From positions 1-11,124 of the forward strand of contig JACQEF010000219.1 in NCBI GenBank assembly GCA_016200745.1: a stretch of DNA of 11,124 nucleotides, in the 5' to 3' direction. The stretch comes from Chloroflexota bacterium. Its GTDB lineage: Bacteria > Chloroflexota > Limnocylindria > Limnocylindrales > CSP1-4. Shown in pieces: positions 1 through 5,827 of the stretch. The notes beneath the pieces were generated by a model that worked only from the letters and a program-made list of their open reading frames with translations, had not been told where the DNA came from and did not search any database. Both the position numbers and the translations under genes were made by a program. How positions within the stretch are numbered: the first letter of the stretch is position 1; each line of letters opens with the position of its first letter.

Positions 1-1311
1 CGTCGCGTTGGCGATGAAGTCCATCGCGCCATTGTCCTTGGCGACGTCGGCGCCCGCGGCCAGCGTCTCGTTGGTCACGGAACCTGCCGCGCCCTGCGGG
101 ACCGGCAGATCCGTCGGCCCGCCCGGGTTCGAGCCGCCGATGGCGACATCGATCTCCCGTGCCTTCGCATTTGTCGCGACCCAGTTAAGAAAGGACGCCG
201 CGCAATCGGCGTTCTTCGCGTTCGCGGAGATCCCGTACGTCAGCGGCGCGGACATCGCAGCGAGCTTCCCGCCGGCCTCGCCGGGCGGGAACACGAAGAA
301 CCCGACGTTGCCGGGCTGATCCTTGTCATAGACGGCGTTCTGCCAGTCGCCGTTGAACATGAACACGCCTTCGCCCTTGCCGAAGCGCGCGTTGGCGTCG
401 GTGTACTCGATCGCGTTGGCATCCTTCGGGAAGTATCCGGCCTCGATCCACTGCTGGAGGTGCTGGGCGGCCGTCAGGTTCGTCGGCGTGTCGATCGTGG
501 CGCCCGGCTTCTGGAAGATCCAGTCGTTGATCGGCTCGGTCGGCCCGTAGGCGGCCATCAGGTTCTGAAGCGGGAACGCGAGCCCGCCGCCACTGGCGGT
601 GGCGTTCCACTGCATGATCGGCTGGAGCCCGGCCGTCTTGGCCTTGGCGAGCAGATCCTCGAACTCGGCGACGGTGGCCGGCGGATTCGTCATGCCGATC
701 TGCGCGGCGAGCTTCTTGTTGTAGAAGACGCCGGTCAGGCTGTAGTTGAGCCCGGCCGCATACAGCGAGCCGGAGCCCCGCGTGCCGTCCGCGGCGACAC
801 GGTTCTGGACGAGCTGCGCGGCCGGGAACTTGTCCCAGCCGAATGCCGTGACGTACTCGTCGAGGTTCTTGAGCAGGCCATCCTTGACCAGGGAGACCAT
901 CGACGGCAACCGGATCAGGTCCGGCGGGTTGTCGCCCGAGAGCAGTCGTGGCGTGGCGGTCATCAGGTTGGTGAACTGGTCCTGCTTGATGTCCCAGGTG
1001 ACGTTCGGGAACTGCTTGGTGAACTCCTCGGACAGCTTGAACGGGAGATCGAAGCCGGTCTCGAAGTAGGCGTTCAGGACGACGGGATCGGTCCCGCAGC
1101 TCGGGCCCTCGGCCGCGGCGCTGGCGGACGGCGAGCCGGCGACCGAAGCCGACGGCGCTTCCGCGCTGGCGCTTGCGGCCACCGTCGGCGATGGCGTCGG
1201 CGCCGCACCTGGCGAGGCGCAGGCGGCGGCGAAGACCGCCACGAGCGTCACTACGGCGAGCCGGGCGGCCCGCGACATCGCGCGGCTACGTGTGAAGTCG
1301 ATGCTGACCAT
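1..1311 (-). CDS. ABC sugar transporter substrate-binding lipoprotein, family 1 (CUT1 type), 3' end cut by window
   Basis: The visible 437 codons encode an extracellular solute-binding protein of the maltose/CUT1 class, which delivers a sugar or oligosaccharide to a membrane permease. Residues about 13-31 form a lipoprotein signal with Arg residues, a hydrophobic stretch and a lipobox ending F-A-A-A-C, so Cys31 should be lipidated. A Ser/Ala/Pro-rich linker runs to about residue 70. The body has typical SBP_bac_1 elements: a segment like EEFTKQFPNVTWD, the GDNPPDL segment, YAAGLNYSLTGVFYNKK, and GVFMFNGDWQ near the end of the visible part. The first ATG is preferred because AGGAGG precedes it, while the in-frame ATG at codon 12 has no such site. 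The gene lies 54 bp after a LacI-type repressor on the same strand, which probably controls it. Permease genes would be expected beyond the left edge. The substrate cannot be read from sequence. Confidence 0.93.
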   Translation of the reverse strand, partial: MVSIDFTRSRAMSRAARLAVVTLVAVFAAACASPGAAPTPSPTVAASASAEAPSASVAGSPSASAAAEGPSCGTDPVVLNAYFETGFDLPFKLSEEFTKQFPNVTWDIKQDQFTNLMTATPRLLSGDNPPDLIRLPSMVSLVKDGLLKNLDEYVTAFGWDKFPAAQLVQNRVAADGTRGSGSLYAAGLNYSLTGVFYNKKLAAQIGMTNPPATVAEFEDLLAKAKTAGLQPIMQWNATASGGGLAFPLQNLMAAYGPTEPINDWIFQKPGATIDTPTNLTAAQHLQQWIEAGYFPKDANAIEYTDANARFGKGEGVFMFNGDWQNAVYDKDQPGNVGFFVFPPGEAGGKLAAMSAPLTYGISANAKNADCAASFLNWVATNAKAREIDVAIGGSNPGGPTDLPVPQGAAGSVTNETLAAGADVAKDNGAMDFIANAT

Positions 1312-1315
1312 GAAT

Positions 1316-1321
1316 CCTCCT
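1316..1321 (-). promoter_or_regulatory. Strong Shine-Dalgarno site of the left binding-protein gene
   Basis: AGGAGG on the minus strand ends 4 nt before the ATG at 1311-1309. It decides between this start and a second in-frame ATG at 1278-1276 that lacks any purine-rich site upstream. The spacing is slightly short but the match is perfect. Confidence 0.7.
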
Positions 1322-1365
1322 GTTCGCTCCTGCCTTGACGGGGTACGAGACGGTTGCTGCGGCCC

Positions 1366-2400
1366 TCATCCACGGCCCTCCTTCGGAGGCGCCGTGGTCG
1401 CGCGGACCACCAGCTCTGGGGCCAGCCTGGCGGCCGGTGCCTGCTCCGACCGCACCTTGATCTCTGACAGGAGGATCTCCGCGCCTCGCCGTCCGGATTC
1501 GAAGAGCTGCTGGCGGACGGTCGTGAGCCCGACGTAGTCGGCCGCCTCGATGTCGTCGTAGCCGATCACGGAAAGGTCGTCCGGAACGTGGAGGCCGAGC
1601 TCCCGGGCGGCGGCGATGACGCCGAGTGCCTGCGTGTCGCTGGCCGTGAAGATCGCCGTCGGCCGGCGCTCGTCGGTGAGCATGCGATGGGCGAGTTCCC
1701 GCGCCTCGTATCGGCCGTGCGCCCCGTGTCCGATCCACGCCGCGGGGATGCTCAGGCCGGCCTGGGCGAGCGTGCCGGTCAGACCCTGCTCGCGGTCACG
1801 GCTCGAGGTGAACCCGAAGGGATCCTCGAGGGCGTCCCCGATGAAGGCGATCGCCGTGTGCCCGAGATCGAGCAGGTGGCGGGCGGCCAGGGCACCACCG
1901 GCAACGTCGTCCCCGATCACGCGCGGCATCGCCGCGACCGACGGCGTATGGACGTCGATGAACACGACCGGGACCGGCGAGCTCCCGATCGCCGCCGCCG
2001 CCTCGGCCGTCGGCGGCAGGGACATCACCAGGAGACCGTCGGTGCGTTGCGACTGGGCGAGCGTGCCCAGGTAGTGGTCGCGCTTCTGGACCGACTCGAC
2101 GTTGTAGATGACCAGGTCGAATTCGCTGTCGGTCAGGACGGCATCGACGCCGCGAAGTCGCTCGGCCGCCTGTGGGCGGGTCAGGAAGGAGACGACGACC
2201 CCGACGGTCAGGGTCCGGCCGAGGCTGAGCCTTCGGGCGGCTGGACTCGGCCTGAAGCCGAGTTCCTCCATGACGGTCAGGATGCGGTCGCGCGTCCGTG
2301 GGTTGACGATGTCCTTGCCGTTCAGCGCGCGCGACGCAGTGGCAACGCTGACCCCGGCCTGGCGAGCCACGTCACGGATGGTCACGGCCTTCTTGGGCAT
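1366..2400 (-). CDS. LacI-family transcriptional repressor (left)
   Basis: This 344-residue protein has the normal LacI/GalR layout. The N-terminal helix-turn-helix spans about residues 8-27, with recognition segment V-S-V-A-T-A-S-R. The hinge helix follows (P51-x-x-A-A-R-R-L58), where the leucine is the usual minor-groove intercalator. A periplasmic-binding-protein-like effector domain starts near residue 65 (T-V-G-V-V) and carries the late family motif V-I-G-Y-D-D-I-E. The frame stays open upstream to about 2565, but the family N-terminus begins at MPKKAVTIRDVA, so the ATG at 2400-2398 is chosen. The same-strand sugar-binding lipoprotein follows after 54 bp, so it is probably the regulated target. 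Two operator-like dyads immediately upstream suggest it also represses itself. The effector sugar is unknown. Confidence 0.94.
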   Translation of the reverse strand: MPKKAVTIRDVARQAGVSVATASRALNGKDIVNPRTRDRILTVMEELGFRPSPAARRLSLGRTLTVGVVVSFLTRPQAAERLRGVDAVLTDSEFDLVIYNVESVQKRDHYLGTLAQSQRTDGLLVMSLPPTAEAAAAIGSSPVPVVFIDVHTPSVAAMPRVIGDDVAGGALAARHLLDLGHTAIAFIGDALEDPFGFTSSRDREQGLTGTLAQAGLSIPAAWIGHGAHGRYEARELAHRMLTDERRPTAIFTASDTQALGVIAAARELGLHVPDDLSVIGYDDIEAADYVGLTTVRQQLFESGRRGAEILLSEIKVRSEQAPAARLAPELVVRATTAPPKEGRG

Positions 2401-2413
2401 ATCCCTCGTCCTG

Positions 2414-2443
2414 CTGAAACCGGTTACATGAGACCGGTTACAG
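2414..2443. promoter_or_regulatory. Two abutting LacI-type operator dyads upstream of the left LacI gene
   Basis: The direct repeat ACCGGTTACA occurs at 2419-2428 and 2433-2442, 14 bp apart. Each copy is centred in an imperfect 16-bp dyad with a central CG: CTGAAACC/GGTTACAT (2414-2429, 6 of 8 symmetric) and ATGAGACC/GGTTACAG (2428-2443, 5 of 8). The shape NTGNAACCGGTTNCAN with a central CG is usual for LacI-family operators, where the hinge leucines enter at the CG step. The pair lies 14-43 bp before the minus-strand repressor start, so autoregulation is the likely role. Binding by the left LacI protein is inferred. Confidence 0.72.
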
Positions 2444-2463
2444 AACGGTAGCACGGACGTCAA
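2437..2463 (-). promoter_or_regulatory. Possible promoter of the left LacI gene
   Basis: On the minus strand a TTGACG hexamer (2463-2458) is followed after 15 nt by TGTAAC (2442-2437), which matches TATAAT at four positions. The spacer is shorter than the usual 17. The -10 candidate lies inside the second operator dyad, so repressor binding would block it. This is a weak call based on hexamer resemblance only. Confidence 0.3.
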
Positions 2464-2604
2464 GACATGGTGCCAAGGTGCCGGCAGCACCGATTCGTGA
2501 CCAGGTCGTGCTGCACGCCGGCTCGCCGGAGTCCTTCGCCGAGCGCGGTCGCGCGGTCGATACAATCAACGGACGGGCCGCCTGAAGGAGCGCGAGATCG
2601 CGGG

Positions 2605-3654
2605 ATGAACACGATCAGGGACGTCGCTCGCCTGGCAGGGGTCTCGACCACGACCGTCTCGCGGGTGATCAACGGAGTCGAGGGCGTCAGCGAGGCGCGA
2701 CGCCGTCGTGTCGAGCTCGCCGTCGCCGATCTCGACTACGTGCCGAATGCCGTGGCCCGACACCTGCGCTCGAAGCGAACCAGGACGATCGCGGTGGTCC
2801 TGTCGGACATCACCAACCCGTTCTTCACCACGATTGCCCGCGGCATCCAGGACGTGGCCTGGCCGCGCGGCTATGCGGTGACCTTTGCCAATACCGACGA
2901 GTCGGAAACGCAGGAACGCGACTACCTGCGGACGCTCGTCCAGCGCCAGGTCGATGGCGTGCTGCTCGTGCCGACCGGCAACGCAGCCGAGCCGTATCGG
3001 CTGCTTCGCTCGCAGCGGATCCCGGTCGTGCTGCTCGACCGGCACGTGTCGGTCCGCCAGCTCGATGAGGTTCGCTGTGATTCGGAAGCTGGCGCGTACG
3101 CATTGGTGCGGCACCTGATCGGGCTTGGACATCGGCGCATCGCCGTCGTCACCGGTCGGCGCGATATCTCCACGTCGACCGATCGGGTCGCCGGGTACGA
3201 GCGCGCCCTCGCGTCAGCTGAGCTGCCGCTGGATCGGGACCTGATCCGATACGACAGCTTCAGCCTCGCGGGCGGGTACCGGATGCTCAAGAGCATCCTG
3301 GCGATCGAACCCCGTCCCACAGCTGTCCTCGCGACCAACAACTTCATCGCCTTCGGTGCGCTCAGGGCTCTCAGGGAGGCGGGCATCGACGTCCCGGGTG
3401 ACATGTCGCTGGTGACCTTCGACGATCTGCCGGAGGAATGGCACGACGATCCGTTCCTGACCGTGCTCGCCCAGCCCGCCTACGAACTCGGCCGGCAGGC
3501 GGCCGAGTTGCTCTTCGAGAGGCTCGAAACCGGGGCCCGAGGAAAGCGCCGCGTCATCGTCCTGCCAGGAGCGGTCATCCCCCGCCGGTCGAGCGCGGCT
3601 CCGCCGAACGTCGTGTCCGACGTGACGGTCGGCAGGAGACCCGTGCCGGCCTGA
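2605..3654 (+). CDS. LacI-family transcriptional repressor (right, divergent)
   Basis: This is a 349-residue LacI/GalR regulator. The helix-turn-helix spans about residues 4-23, with recognition segment V-S-T-T-T-V-S-R, which resembles PurR more than the left repressor. The hinge helix (P47-N-A-V-A-R-H-L54) precedes an effector domain starting T-I-A-V-V-L-S-D. The motif D-I-T-N-P-F-F after it is classic for the family, as is the later V-T-F-D-D. ATG 2605 is chosen because the family N-terminus starts there; the frame is open back to 2467. The nearest purine-rich site, GAAGGAG at 2584-2590, is 14 nt away, longer than usual. The gene is divergent from the left LacI gene. Downstream, a pair of operator-like dyads precedes the nucleotide-sugar operon, so control of that operon is the likely job. 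Confidence 0.94.
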   Translation: MNTIRDVARLAGVSTTTVSRVINGVEGVSEARRRRVELAVADLDYVPNAVARHLRSKRTRTIAVVLSDITNPFFTTIARGIQDVAWPRGYAVTFANTDESETQERDYLRTLVQRQVDGVLLVPTGNAAEPYRLLRSQRIPVVLLDRHVSVRQLDEVRCDSEAGAYALVRHLIGLGHRRIAVVTGRRDISTSTDRVAGYERALASAELPLDRDLIRYDSFSLAGGYRMLKSILAIEPRPTAVLATNNFIAFGALRALREAGIDVPGDMSLVTFDDLPEEWHDDPFLTVLAQPAYELGRQAAELLFERLETGARGKRRVIVLPGAVIPRRSSAAPPNVVSDVTVGRRPVPA

Positions 3655-3672
3655 TCGGCCAGCCGATCAGGC
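3649..3672 (+). terminator. Perfect 11-bp inverted repeat overlapping the stop codon of the right LacI gene
   Basis: GCCTGATCGGC (3649-3659) is followed after two bases by its exact reverse complement, GCCGATCAGGC (3662-3672). In RNA this gives about 10 base pairs with a four-base loop. The TGA stop (3652-3654) lies in the left arm. There is no T-tract, so it is not a canonical intrinsic terminator. It could still end or shield the repressor transcript, and many high-GC bacteria use such tail-less hairpins. A protein-binding role for the palindrome is an alternative. Confidence 0.5.
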
Positions 3673-3678
3673 GTCCGG

Positions 3679-3714
3679 CGCGGCAGTCGTGCCGCGGCGG
3701 CGAGGATCCGCCGC
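3679..3714. repeat. Two further GC-rich inverted repeats in the 3655-3871 intergenic region
   Basis: CGCGGCA (3679-3685) and TGCCGCG (3690-3696) form a perfect 7-bp stem with loop GTCG. Overlapping it, GCGGCGG (3694-3700) pairs with CCGCCGC (3708-3714) over a 7-base loop. The two share bases and so are mutually exclusive. Together with the 3649-3672 hairpin they make a structured tract between the repressor stop and the next operator. Short GC stems arise easily by chance in this composition, so function is uncertain. Confidence 0.35.
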
Positions 3715-3749
3715 AGGATCGTCGTTCGCCTCTCGCAGACATGCCACGA

Positions 3750-3780
3750 ATGGTATCGTTTCCATTGGTACCGTTACCAT
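3750..3780. promoter_or_regulatory. Two abutting LacI-type operator dyads upstream of the nucleotide-sugar operon
   Basis: Two 16-bp dyads with a central CG lie 15 bp apart and share one base: ATGGTATC/GTTTCCAT (3750-3765) and TTGGTACC/GTTACCAT (3765-3780). Each is symmetric at 6 of 8 positions around the consensus ATGGTAAC/GTTACCAT. The tract is AT-richer than its surroundings. It starts about 120 bp before the GTG of the epimerase gene and about 95 bp after the stop of the right LacI gene. Repression of the downstream operon by that LacI protein is the natural inference. No convincing -10/-35 pair was identified around it. Confidence 0.68.
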
Positions 3781-3871
3781 CGAACGCGATGTCCCAGACC
3801 TCCGGAAGCGTGTGCGCACGATCCGGCCTGTCGGACTCGTCGAATGCCACCGAGCGGGAAGAGGCAATGTC

Positions 3872-4933
3872 GTGAACAGCAGCGCAGCTGGCCAGCACCT
3901 GGGCGCAGACATCGCTCGACCGACCGGGCTCGATGACCTGATCGTCATCGCCGGTGCCGGCGGCTTCATCGCCGGGAACCTCACTCGATACTTCCACGAC
4001 CTGGGCTACCGCCGCATCCGGGCGATCGACCGCAAGCCCCTGCCCGAGTGGTACCAGCACGTCCCCGGCGTGGAGTCCCTGTCGATGGATCTCAGCAAGG
4101 AAGCGAACGCCGTCAGGGCGGTCGAGGGTGCGGTCGAGGTCTACAACCTCGCCGCCGACATGGGCGGCATGGGGTTCATCGAGCGCTTCCGGGTCGAATG
4201 CCTGCGCAGCGTCCTGATCAACACGAATCTCATCGAGGCCGCCTATCGAGCGGGCGTCCAGCGCTACTTCTTCTCCTCGTCGGCGTGCGCCTACAACACC
4301 GACCTGCAGGCCAGCCCCGAGGCCCGGGCCCTCAAGGAGTCCGACGCCTATCCCGCAATGGCCGAGCGCGGCTACGGCTGGGAGAAGCTGATCTCCGAGA
4401 TGTTCTGCCAGGAGTACTGGGCGGAGCGAGGCCTCGAGACGCACATCGCGCGGTTCCACAACATCTACGGGCCGTTCGGCACCTGGGACGGCGGCCGCGA
4501 GAAGGCGCCCGCCGCCATGTGCCGCAAGGCGATCGAGGCGAAGGAGTCGGGCGACCATCGGATCACGATCTGGGGCGACGGATTGCAGACCCGCAGCTTC
4601 TGCTACATCGATGACTGCCTGGTCGGGATCGACCGGATCATGCACACCGACGCGCTCATCGCCACGCCGGTCAACCTCGGCTCCAGCGAGCTGGTGTCCA
4701 TCAACGAGCTCGTCTCCATGGTCGAGGAGATCGCCGGGATCTCGCTGGAGCGCACGTACGACCTCGATGCACCCAAGGGTGTCGCCGGCCGGAACAGCGA
4801 CAACACCTTCATCGAGAGCGTGCTCGGGTGGGAGCCGCGCACGCCGCTCCGGGACGGCGTGGCGGAGACCTATCGGTGGATCGCCGGCGAGTACGCCAAG
4901 CGTCGCGCCGGGCACGCCGTCGCCGTGGGCTGA
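3872..4933 (+). CDS. GDP-mannose 3,5-epimerase-like NAD-dependent epimerase (SDR family)
   Basis: This 353-residue extended short-chain dehydrogenase closely resembles plant GDP-mannose 3,5-epimerase (GME), which converts GDP-mannose to GDP-L-galactose and GDP-L-gulose. Seen in order: the NAD-binding G28-A-G-G-F-I-A-G loop; L-A-A-D-M-G-G-M-G-F-I at 93-103; S-S-S-A-C139; Y168-x-x-x-K172; R-F-H-N-I-Y-G-P-F-G-T-W at 194-205 followed by G-G-R-E-K211-A-P-A-A; W-G-D-G-L-Q-T-R-S-F; and G-R-N-S-D-N-T near the end. C139, Y168, K172 and K211 correspond to Arabidopsis C145, Y174, K178 and K217 at a constant offset of 6. The start is the GTG at 3872, because AAGAGG sits 7 nt before it and homology begins soon after; the frame is open further upstream. 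It heads an operon with a kinase and a nucleotidyltransferase. BlmG of bleomycin synthesis is a known bacterial enzyme of this type. The product epimer is unknown. Confidence 0.9.
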   Translation: MNSSAAGQHLGADIARPTGLDDLIVIAGAGGFIAGNLTRYFHDLGYRRIRAIDRKPLPEWYQHVPGVESLSMDLSKEANAVRAVEGAVEVYNLAADMGGMGFIERFRVECLRSVLINTNLIEAAYRAGVQRYFFSSSACAYNTDLQASPEARALKESDAYPAMAERGYGWEKLISEMFCQEYWAERGLETHIARFHNIYGPFGTWDGGREKAPAAMCRKAIEAKESGDHRITIWGDGLQTRSFCYIDDCLVGIDRIMHTDALIATPVNLGSSELVSINELVSMVEEIAGISLERTYDLDAPKGVAGRNSDNTFIESVLGWEPRTPLRDGVAETYRWIAGEYAKRRAGHAVAVG

Positions 4934-4936
4934 GCC

Positions 4937-5827
4937 GTGGTCGCCGATCGAGGCGCGAACGCCGGGCACGCCGCGCCACCCATGCGTCGAGGCGAGGTCG
5001 CTCGCGCCGCGGGTCAGTCCGCGCCGCGGGCGCTGTCCGACGTGATCGGCCGGCTGCCTTATCGGCTCGCCCTCGCCGGCGGGTGGATCGACCAGCCGTT
5101 CGTGTCCTCGCTCGATCCGAAGCCGCCCGGCTCGATGGTGGTGGTCTCGCTGCGACCCACCGTCCGGTTCATGGATCGCAGCGGCATGGCGACCGGCACG
5201 CGAGCGACGGCCCGCGCGATCTGGGGCGATTGTCTGCCCGATCGCAACCCGGACGCGCTCGTCCGCGAGCTCTATGCCGCGGAGAACCGGCCGCTGATCG
5301 AGCCTTCCGGATCCCAGGACATGATCGGGTTGGTCGTTCCGGGCATCAGCCGGCTGGACTACGACGCGAGGGTCGGCGGCGGCTTGTTTCCGTGCCAGAT
5401 CGAGTCGACGTCGGATCCCGAGACCGTCGCCTGGCTGGAACGCGTCCTCCACCTCGTTCCCGTGGGGCCGCGACCGGCCGGCTACAGGCCGCTCGGGCGG
5501 AAGCATCTCGAGGCCGGCTGGGTCCGGTCGCTTGGCCAAAGCGGTCGCGACTGCTTCGACGCCATCGTCCGGCGAGACCTCGAGGCGCTCGGCGCGTCGA
5601 TGAACGCCTGCGTGCGGGCGTGGGCCGCATTGCTGCCCGACACGCTCGAGCATCCGACCATCGCGATCGACCTGAAGGGCCTGCTCGCGTCGTACCAGGC
5701 GTCGTATTCGGGGGCCATGCCGAGCGGCTGCGGTGGCGGGTACCTGGTCGTCGCTTCGGAAGCGGTCGTCCCCGGGTCGTTCCACGTCACCGTCCGGACC
5801 GACCGGACCGGTGTGACCGAGTCATGA
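4937..5827 (+). CDS. GHMP-family sugar kinase, compact variant
   Basis: A cytosolic GHMP-superfamily kinase of up to 296 residues, probably phosphorylating a sugar or sugar phosphate with ATP. Motif 1 is L-P-Y-R-L-A-L-A-G-G-W-I-D-Q-P (40-54), matching the N-terminal strand-loop of heptose and fucose kinases. The ATP-loop motif is degenerate, S-G-M-A-T-G-T-R-A-T-A (82-92), where G-L-G-S-S-S-A is typical. G-S-Q-D-M-I-G (125-131) matches the G-x-Q-D signature of heptokinase-like members. The C-terminal glycine motif is G-A-M-P-S-G-C-G-G-G (259-268). Only about 35 residues separate motifs 1 and 2, so the N-terminal part is short. The start is uncertain: GTG 4937 lies 3 nt after the epimerase stop, while ATG 4982 and GTG 5042 are in frame and closer to the domain edge. 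Its stop overlaps the nucleotidyltransferase start (ATGA). Sugar-1-kinase activity on an L-fucose/L-galactose or heptose-like substrate is inference. Confidence 0.78.
   Translation: MVADRGANAGHAAPPMRRGEVARAAGQSAPRALSDVIGRLPYRLALAGGWIDQPFVSSLDPKPPGSMVVVSLRPTVRFMDRSGMATGTRATARAIWGDCLPDRNPDALVRELYAAENRPLIEPSGSQDMIGLVVPGISRLDYDARVGGGLFPCQIESTSDPETVAWLERVLHLVPVGPRPAGYRPLGRKHLEAGWVRSLGQSGRDCFDAIVRRDLEALGASMNACVRAWAALLPDTLEHPTIAIDLKGLLASYQASYSGAMPSGCGGGYLVVASEAVVPGSFHVTVRTDRTGVTES

Noticed and set aside
460..1338. A 292-codon plus-strand frame over the left binding-protein gene
   Set aside because: It is antisense to a well-supported lipoprotein gene and has no recognisable motifs.
2477..2491. Inverted repeat GGTGC/GCACC in the divergent LacI intergenic region
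   Set aside because: The arms are only five bases, GC-rich and do not resemble either operator class, so chance is the simplest explanation.
2561..2566. TACAAT as a -10 element for the right LacI gene
   Set aside because: The hexamer is a fair match, but no -35 lies at 16-18 bp and there is no extended -10 TG. Kept only as a weak possibility.
3575..5785. A 736-codon open frame on the minus strand across the epimerase and kinase genes
   Set aside because: It is antisense to two genes with clear family motifs, shows no recognisable domain and is rich in Arg, Ala, Pro and Asp, as expected for a chance frame in high-GC DNA.
4828..5823. Upstream extension of the nucleotidyltransferase frame, suggesting a 620-residue fusion
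   Set aside because: The extension is a low-complexity Arg/Ala-rich shadow of the kinase in another frame. The ATG at 5824 with ATGA coupling is the sensible start.
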